A stretch of DNA of 64,000 nucleotides, from positions 11,222,001 to 11,286,000 of the forward strand of contig OY727102.1 in NCBI GenBank assembly GCA_963402885.1, in the 5' to 3' direction. The notes beneath the pieces were generated by a model. It was not told where the DNA came from, ran no database searches, and saw only the letters and a list, made by a program, of their open reading frames with translations. The position numbers and the translations under genes are program-made. Positions 57,334 to 64,000 of this stretch are shown piece by piece; position 1 is the stretch's first letter; each line of letters starts with the position of its first letter. This DNA is from Antedon bifida. Taxonomy: Eukaryota > Echinodermata > Crinoidea > Comatulida > Antedonidae.

Positions 57334-58948
57334 GGTTATCCGCCACAAGCGGATAACCTTTGTTATTGTACGTGTTTCTTTTTTTTTTTATTATTCTTCT
57401 TTCTTTCTCAGATTTTGTGCACGCGTTTTCTCTTCAACGTGTTAACATAACATGTTGTAACTTGGTCAACATTTAGACATTTAACTGAAGATGTTCAGCC
57501 AAGCTTTTGGACGCTGTCAGATCCGCGTAGCGTAAGTCACGCGCGATTTTCTGAAAATCTTAAATCGGTCATAACTTCGAAACCGATAAATATTTTTTAA
57601 CGAAATTTTCAGCCACGTTTTCTTCACATCAATGGCTAACTTTTGGAATGTTTAACAAATTTTTGGAGACTAGAAAGTTTTCGCGTAAATTGCGTTTGAA
57701 ATATTTTACTCTTCTTATTTTGTGCACGCTGTTTCTCTTCAACGTGTAAACATAATATGTTGTAACTTGTTCAGCATTTAGACATTTTACTGAAGTTGTC
57801 CAGCCAAGCTTTTTGACGATGTCAGAGCCGCGTAGCGTAAGTTACGCGTGATTTTCTGAAAATCTTAAATCGGTTATAACTTCGAAACAAACGAATATTT
57901 TTTAACGTCATTTTCAGCCACGTTTGCTTCACATCAATAGTTAACTTTTTTAACGCTACCGCAATTTGTAACGTTAGAAAGTGCGCGCGTAAATGGCGTT
58001 TGAAATTTTAAAATGCTCCAAATCAATTTCTGATTAAATTAGAGCACGATTCAGGTCATTTTAAGCGTTTAAAAAATTGCCACTGTTGCGCACATTTTTA
58101 CGCGCGCACGGCGCAGGGAACACGTATGAGCATTTCTTTTACACGATTTGTGTTTTTAAATCTTCGGTTAACAATTTTACGTTATTTTATTCACTTTTCA
58201 ACTTGAAATGGCGTTCTACGAGCACGTTAAACATGACAGGTTGCGCACGAAAACGTCAACAAATTGTGAAAATGTTCCAAAATATGTCTACTTTTAAAAA
58301 TGAAACAGTTCATCAGAATGCAAGGTTACCCCATTTTTTTATTTTATTTTCTTGCAGAGTATGAATCACAGGTCTAATTTATAATAGTCTTGAATGTTAA
58401 AAAGTGTTTGATGGCTACATTATTTGCATATTAAATGTAATTTTTGAAATATTTATCATCAAACAAACATAAACATATTCAAAGAGTAAAACAATAAACA
58501 TAACGTTTATCTTTTTTCTTTACATGTTAATATATTAAACTTGAAAGTATGCACTTTCATAATATGTCACTGTTTAAAATGTGTGAAGATTTCATCATAG
58601 TAAACATTATGATTTAAGTTCGATATGTAATAATCAACTTGCATCGAGGGGGTTCACGACATACCGAATGAACGAGGATTCTTTCTTCGGATTTTCTTCA
58701 CCAGGTGCTGATATGGCTCGATGTGTAGTGCAACCGACTTTGGTATCACAGGTACCGGGTTCGAATCCCATCACGGGAAAACAATCAAAAAAGGATTTAT
58801 TTGGTTATTACACTTAAAGGGCAGTTTTAATTTTGAATAGGCTACTTTTTTGGAAAAGTCATAATTGAGAAGTACTTTAATACGCAAGATACGTTTTGTT
58901 GCGGGCGGATAACCAAACTCGTCCTCAAGTGACGAGTTTAAGATCTAG
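57334..58948 (+). mobile_element. Non-autonomous Helentron copy C3 (C family)
   Basis: The head hairpin is 57334-57358 and CTAG 58945-58948. It differs from C1, 37 kb away, at only a few positions per hundred or fewer, and like C1 sits directly after an A head. It is complete, with the tRNA-like module. An open frame of 95 codons is identical in C1 and C3 but lacks any recognisable product. Confidence 0.9.
58704..58779 (+). repeat. tRNA-like module in C3
   Basis: 76 nt with the B box GGTTCGAATCC, as in C1. The A-box region has the TAGTGC form shared with C2. It is not a functional tRNA for the same structural reasons. Confidence 0.68.
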
Positions 58949-60474
58949 TTGTTATTCTTCTTTCTGTACACTTTTTGTGTAACAAATATCTCAAAAAGTT
59001 GAATAGCAATGATCACAAAAATTACACAATGTCTTTCAAATACTTTAACTTAGACATAATAAGCTTTTCAGCGTGATCACTCATCCGTGACGTCACGTAT
59101 ACGCCATTTTGTGAAATCACATTATCAATCATATCTCCTTAATTCATTATCACATATTATTGAAATTCACTACACGTAAACTTCAGGTCAAGGGTAAAAA
59201 TATTAGCAAATAAAAACTCGCACGTTTCAAGGTCATGCGCTTGGAATCGCGCGTTAAAATTTTAAAAAGCTCAAAATTACGTTTTGATCAATTTAGAGCA
59301 TGAATTAGGCCATTTGCGTGTTTTAAAAAATTACTGCGCAAAAACACGTTTTTGCGCGTGCGTACATAGAAAGCGTAAAAAATACCAATTTTTTGTACAA
59401 ATTGCATTCTACTCATCTTCCTTAGTACATTCACCAAATTTGAGTCCATTTCGACTTAAAATAGTGCTATACGAGCACGTTAAAAATGACAAAATGCGCA
59501 CATTAATTGTACAAAAGTGCCAAAAATGGTAAAAAATAAGGCCTTTTTAAAATGAATATAACTCTTCAGAATGGAAGATGACCCCCAATTTTTTTAACTT
59601 AATATGGAAGCAAATAAGTTGTAGATATAAATGTATATACAAATTAGACGTACAAAATGGTATGACGTCATCAAATGGCCACTTGAATTAAAAAATTAGT
59701 AATTTTTATCTTTTTGTGTGGGTTATCACATTCAATAGAGCGCATCTCCGTTATTTGAACCCAATTTTCGCACAAATTTTAGTATGTGCTTGCTCAATTA
59801 ATTATCTTTCTCATGAGTTGTCAACATTTTTATTTTGATGACGTCATCACGCGTAAAAACTTGAAAAACCAAGGTCGTGTATTTTCAGCTACACCATACA
59901 TTTGAATATCTTACAGCTCTTCAGAATTAAAGGTGACCTTGAAGATTATAATTTATTATTAAAGCTGATGAAATGTAGATATGAATTCATATAAAAATTA
60001 GGCCTATCGGATGTTGTGACATTATGAAATGGTCAGTTGAAGTTAAAAAGTAGTTTTTTTCTCTCTTTCGTCAAATGTATACAAATTTCAAAGAGCCCGC
60101 ATTGCGCTTCTACGTGTCAAATGCTCTTCCAATTCTTATATTTATTTGCTCAATTCATTATCTTTCGAAATTGTCATCTTCGAGTTTATTATGATAATTC
60201 CATCATACCAAAAAATTAGAACATGATGTGGGTCCCGTAATTTCACCTATGCTACACTGTATATAGATATACAGTATATACTGTACATATTGTATATGAC
60301 ACATAATAGGTACAACTCAGCACTATAAGTGTATATGCATCATGTCATAGGATGGCGTACATCAACTTTTTACGATCGCATGTTAACGTACATGCATGTT
60401 TAAAAAATGTTAATTTCATTAAAATGATAAAAATGATCACCTATAATTCGTCAAAGTGACGAATTAAATTCGAG
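58949..60474 (+). mobile_element. Headless Helentron copy A16 with an altered 3' end
   Basis: The body starts TTGTTATTCTTC after the CTAG of C3. ATIR and 3' hairpin are normal, but the last four bases are CGAG (60471-60474) in place of CTAG. The next copy begins right after them, so the change probably came after that junction formed. Confidence 0.88.
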
Positions 60475-61997
60475 TTTTTTTTATTTTTTTTTTTATTCTT
60501 TCTGTACACTTTTTGTGTAACAAATATCTCAAAAAGTTGAATGGCAATGATCACAAAAATTACACAATGTCTTTCAAATACTTTAACTTAGACATAATAA
60601 GCTTTTCAGCGTGATCACTCATCCGTGACGTCATTTATACGCCATTTTGTGAAATCACAATATCAATCATATCTTTACTATTCATTATCACATATTAATG
60701 AAATTCACTACAAGTAAACTTCAGGTCAAGGTAAAAATATTAGAAAATAAAAACTTGCGCGTTTCAAGGTCATGCGCGTGAAATCGCGCGTTAAAAATTT
60801 AAAAAGCCCAAAATTAAGTTTTGATCAATTTAGAGCATGAATCAGGCCATTTGCGTGTTTCAAAAAATTACTGCGCAAAAAAAATATTTTGCGCGTGCAA
60901 TACTTAAAAAGCGTAAAAAATGCGATTTTTTTTACAAATCGCATTCTACTCACCATCCTTAGTACATTCACCAAATTTGAGTGAGTTCCGACTTAAAATA
61001 ACGCTATACGAGCAGGATAAAAATGACAAAATGCGCAAATTAATTGCATCAAAGTGCTGAAAATGGTGAAAAATATTGCATTTTTAAAATGAAAATAATT
61101 CTTTAGAATGCAAGATGACCCCCAATTTTTTTAACTTATTCTGGAAGCCATTAAGTTGTAGATATGAATTCATGTACACATTTTACGTACAAAATGTTTT
61201 GACGTCATCAAATGGCCACTTGAAATTAAAAATTAGGATTTTTTATCTTTTTGTGTAGAATATCACATTCAACAGAGCGCATCTTGTTTATGTGTGCTCG
61301 AATTTCGCACAAATTTCAGTATGTGCTTGCTTAATTAATTATCTTTATCATGAGTTGACACTATTTTCTTTTTGATGACGTCATCATGCGTAAAAACTTG
61401 AATAACGTAGGCCGTGTAATTTCACCTTCGCAGTAAATTTGAATATCTTACAGCTCTTCAGAATTGAAGGTTACCTTGATGATTATAATTTGTTATGAAA
61501 GCTGATGAAATGTAGATATGAATTCATATAAAAATCAAGCCTATCGGATGTTGTGACGTTAACATATGGCCAGTTGAAGTGAAAAAGTAGTTTTTTCATA
61601 TTTTTCGTCAAAGTAATACACATTTCAAAGAGCGCGCACAGCGCTTCTACGTGCCAAATTTTTTTCCAAATCTTATATTTTTTTGCTCAATTAATTATCT
61701 TTCGAAATTGTCATCTTAAAGTTTTGTTTGATAACGCCATCATTCGAAAAAATTAGAACATGATGTGTGTCCCGTAATTTCACCTATGCTACACTGTATA
61801 TAGATATACAGTATATACTGTACATATTGTATATGGCATATAGGCACAACTCAGCACTATAAGCGTATAATAGGATGGCGTACATCAACATTTTCCGATC
61901 GTATGTTAACGTACGTGCATGTTTAAAAAAAATTTATTTCAGTAAAATTATAAAAATGATCACCTATAATTCGTCAAAGTGACGAATTAAATTCTAG
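60475..61997 (+). mobile_element. Headless Helentron copy A17 (A family, alpha subfamily)
   Basis: It starts with T runs and ends at CTAG 61994-61997. It is nearly identical to A3 and A1, the subfamily that carries TATGAAATC heads. Confidence 0.9.
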
Positions 61998-63510
61998 TTC
62001 TTCTTCTTTCTGTACACTTTTGTTTAGCAATTATCTCAAAAAGTTGAATAACAATGATCACAAAAATTTCACAATGTCTTTCAAATACTTTAACTTAGCC
62101 ATAATAAGCTTTTCAGCGTGATCACTCAACCGTGACGTCATTAATACGCGATTTTGTGAAATCACACTATCAATCATATCTCCATAACTCTTTATCACAT
62201 ATCAATAAAATTCACTATACGTAAACTTCAGGTGAAGGATAAAAATATTAACAAATAAAAACTTACATTTTTCAAGGTCATGCACGTGAAATTGCGCGTT
62301 ACAAATTTAAAAAGCTCCAAATTAAGTTTTGATCAATTTAGAGCATGAGTTAGGCCATTTGCGTGTTTCAAAAAATTACTGCGCAAAAATGCGTTTTTGC
62401 GTGCGCAATTCCTAAAATGCGTAAAAAATATGAATTTTTTTTACAAATCGTATTCTACTCACCATCCTTAGTACATTCACCAAATTTGAGTCTGTTCCGA
62501 CTTAAAATAACGCTATACGAGCAGGTTAAAAATGACAAAATGCGCACATTAATTGTACAAAAGTGCTAAAAATGGTAAAAAATAAGGCCTTTTTAAAATT
62601 AATATAACTCTTCAGAATGCACGATGACCCCCAATTTTTTTAACTTATTCTGGAAGCCAATGAGTTGTAGATATAAATGTATATACACATTAGACGTACA
62701 AAATGGTATGACGTCATCATTTGGCCACATTAATTTTTAAAATAGGGTTTTTTCCCCTTTTGTAATGGACCACCATATTCAACAGAGCGCAACTCGCTTA
62801 TCTGTGATCGATTTTCTTTAAATTTTTAATATATTCTACCTCAACCAATTATGTTACTTATGAGTTGCCAATATTTTCATTTGGATGATGTCATCACGTC
62901 TTAAAATTTAAATAACGGTGGTTACGTAATTTCACCTACAAGGTATACTTGAATACCTTACAGCTCTTCTGAATTAAAGTTGACCTTGATGTTTATAACT
63001 TATTATGAGAGCTGGTGAAATGTAGATATGAATTATTATAGAAATTAAGCCTATCGGATGTTGTGACGTTATCATATGGCCAGTTGAAGTTAAAAAGTAG
63101 TTTTTTCATCTCTTTCGTCAAAGTTATACAATTTTTAAAGAGCGCGCACCGCCCTTCTACGTGCCAAATTTTCTTCCAATTGTTATATTTTATTGCTCAA
63201 TTCATTATCTTTCGATATTGTTATCCACAAGTTTATTTTGATAATGTCATCAGTGCCGAAAAATTAGAACATGATGTGTGTCCGTAATTTCACCAATGCT
63301 ACACTGTATATAGATATACAGTATATACTGTACATAATGTATATGGCATATAATAGGCACAGCACTATAGTATAACCGTATAATAGGATGGCATACATCA
63401 ACATTTTCTGATTGTATTTTAACATACGTGCATGTTTAAAAAATATTAATGTCAATAAAATTATAAAAATGATCACCTATAATTCGTCAAAGTGACGAAT
63501 TAAATTCTAG
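61998..63510 (+). mobile_element. Headless Helentron copy A18 (A family, gamma subfamily)
   Basis: It starts TTCTTCTTCTTTCTG after the CTAG of A17 and ends at CTAG 63507-63510. It is nearly identical to A12-A14. It pairs with the surplus head at 52821 in the bracket model. Confidence 0.9.
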
Positions 63511-64000
63511 TTGTTATTATTATTATTCTTCTTCTTCTTCTTTCTGTACACTTTTGTTTAGCAATTATCTCAAAAAGTTGAATAACAATGATCACAAAAA
63601 TTTCACAATGTCTTTCAAATACTTTAACTTAGCCATAATAAGCTTTTCAGCGTGATCACTCAACCGTGACGTCATTAATACGCGATTTTGTGAAATCACA
63701 CTATCAATCATATCTCCATAACTCTTTATCACATATCAATAAAATTCACTATACGTAAACTTCAGGTGAAGGATAAAAATATTAACAAATAAAAACTTAC
63801 ATTTTTCAAGGTCATGCACGTGAAATTGCGCGTTAAAAATTTAAAAAGCTCCAAATTAAGTTTTGATCAATTTAGAGCATGAGTTAGGCCATTTGCGTGT
63901 TTCAAAAAATTACTGCGCAAAAATGCGTTTTTGCGTGCGCAATTCTTAAAATGCGTAAAAAATATGAATTTTTTTTACAAATCGTATTCTACTCACCATC
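63511..64000 (+). mobile_element. Headless Helentron copy A19, cut by the window end
   Basis: It starts TTGTTATTATTATTATTC and matches A13, A14 and A18 as far as it goes. The array continues beyond the window. Its start joins the end of head 52763 to give the same tract as intact A13. Confidence 0.88.

Noticed and set aside
3711-64000. Simple concatemer from a single rolling-circle event, or ordinary satellite DNA
   Set aside because: Neighbouring copies belong to different families and subfamilies with different divergence, and unmatched heads would not be expected from a concatemer.

Overview
The window is animal nuclear DNA, AT-rich and dominated by rolling-circle transposons of the Helentron/Helitron2 type. 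A marine invertebrate host is likely from the overall look of the sequence, but I cannot name the species. No host protein-coding gene, rRNA, functional tRNA or CRISPR array could be supported.

Layout: 1-810 is a near-perfect 365-bp-arm inverted repeat. 811-3710 is non-repetitive host-like DNA with patches rich in CCTAGG. 3711-27210 and 41512-64000 form one long array of about 30 non-autonomous elements, all on the + strand, joined end to end with almost no spacer. 27211-41511 holds a 2725-codon Helentron replication protein with its upstream and downstream non-coding DNA, flanked by the 5' part (25924-27210) and the 3' part (41512-41747) of one A-family element.

I sort the non-autonomous copies into three families by their ends. 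A-family heads start AGGTGATCATTT and form a hairpin. B-family heads start GGTTATCCGC (or a variant). C-family heads start GGTTATCCGCC. In every family the 3' end carries a copy of the head's second arm (an asymmetric terminal inverted repeat, ATIR), then a hairpin with CGTCA/TGACG-type arms, then CTAG and T. This is the Helentron plan. A and B bodies share an internal dimer (two diverged units about 355 bp apart); C bodies share only their 5' part with B and carry a tRNA-like module.

The main structural result is that surplus heads and headless bodies balance like nested brackets. New elements seem to have landed in the T-rich tract just after a resident head, so the old body reappears without a head after the newcomer's CTAG. 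Head type and body subfamily agree across most such pairs. The second result is covariation: where a B or C head is next to its body, base changes in the head hairpin are matched in the 3' ATIR, which argues that the two ends must pair or be read by the same protein.

The large protein has, in order, a C76-like cysteine protease region, acidic 34-aa repeats, an OTU protease, a basic array of 18-aa repeats, a DUF6570-like Cys-rich region, a HUH Rep nuclease with YxxxY, a Pif1-type helicase and a C-terminal endonuclease/exonuclease/phosphatase (EEP) domain. It could supply replication, unwinding and cleavage for the surrounding non-autonomous copies. Its EEP domain has lost the Asp of the SDH motif, so this copy may be impaired. 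Family names for domains are from recognition of motifs by eye; no search was run.
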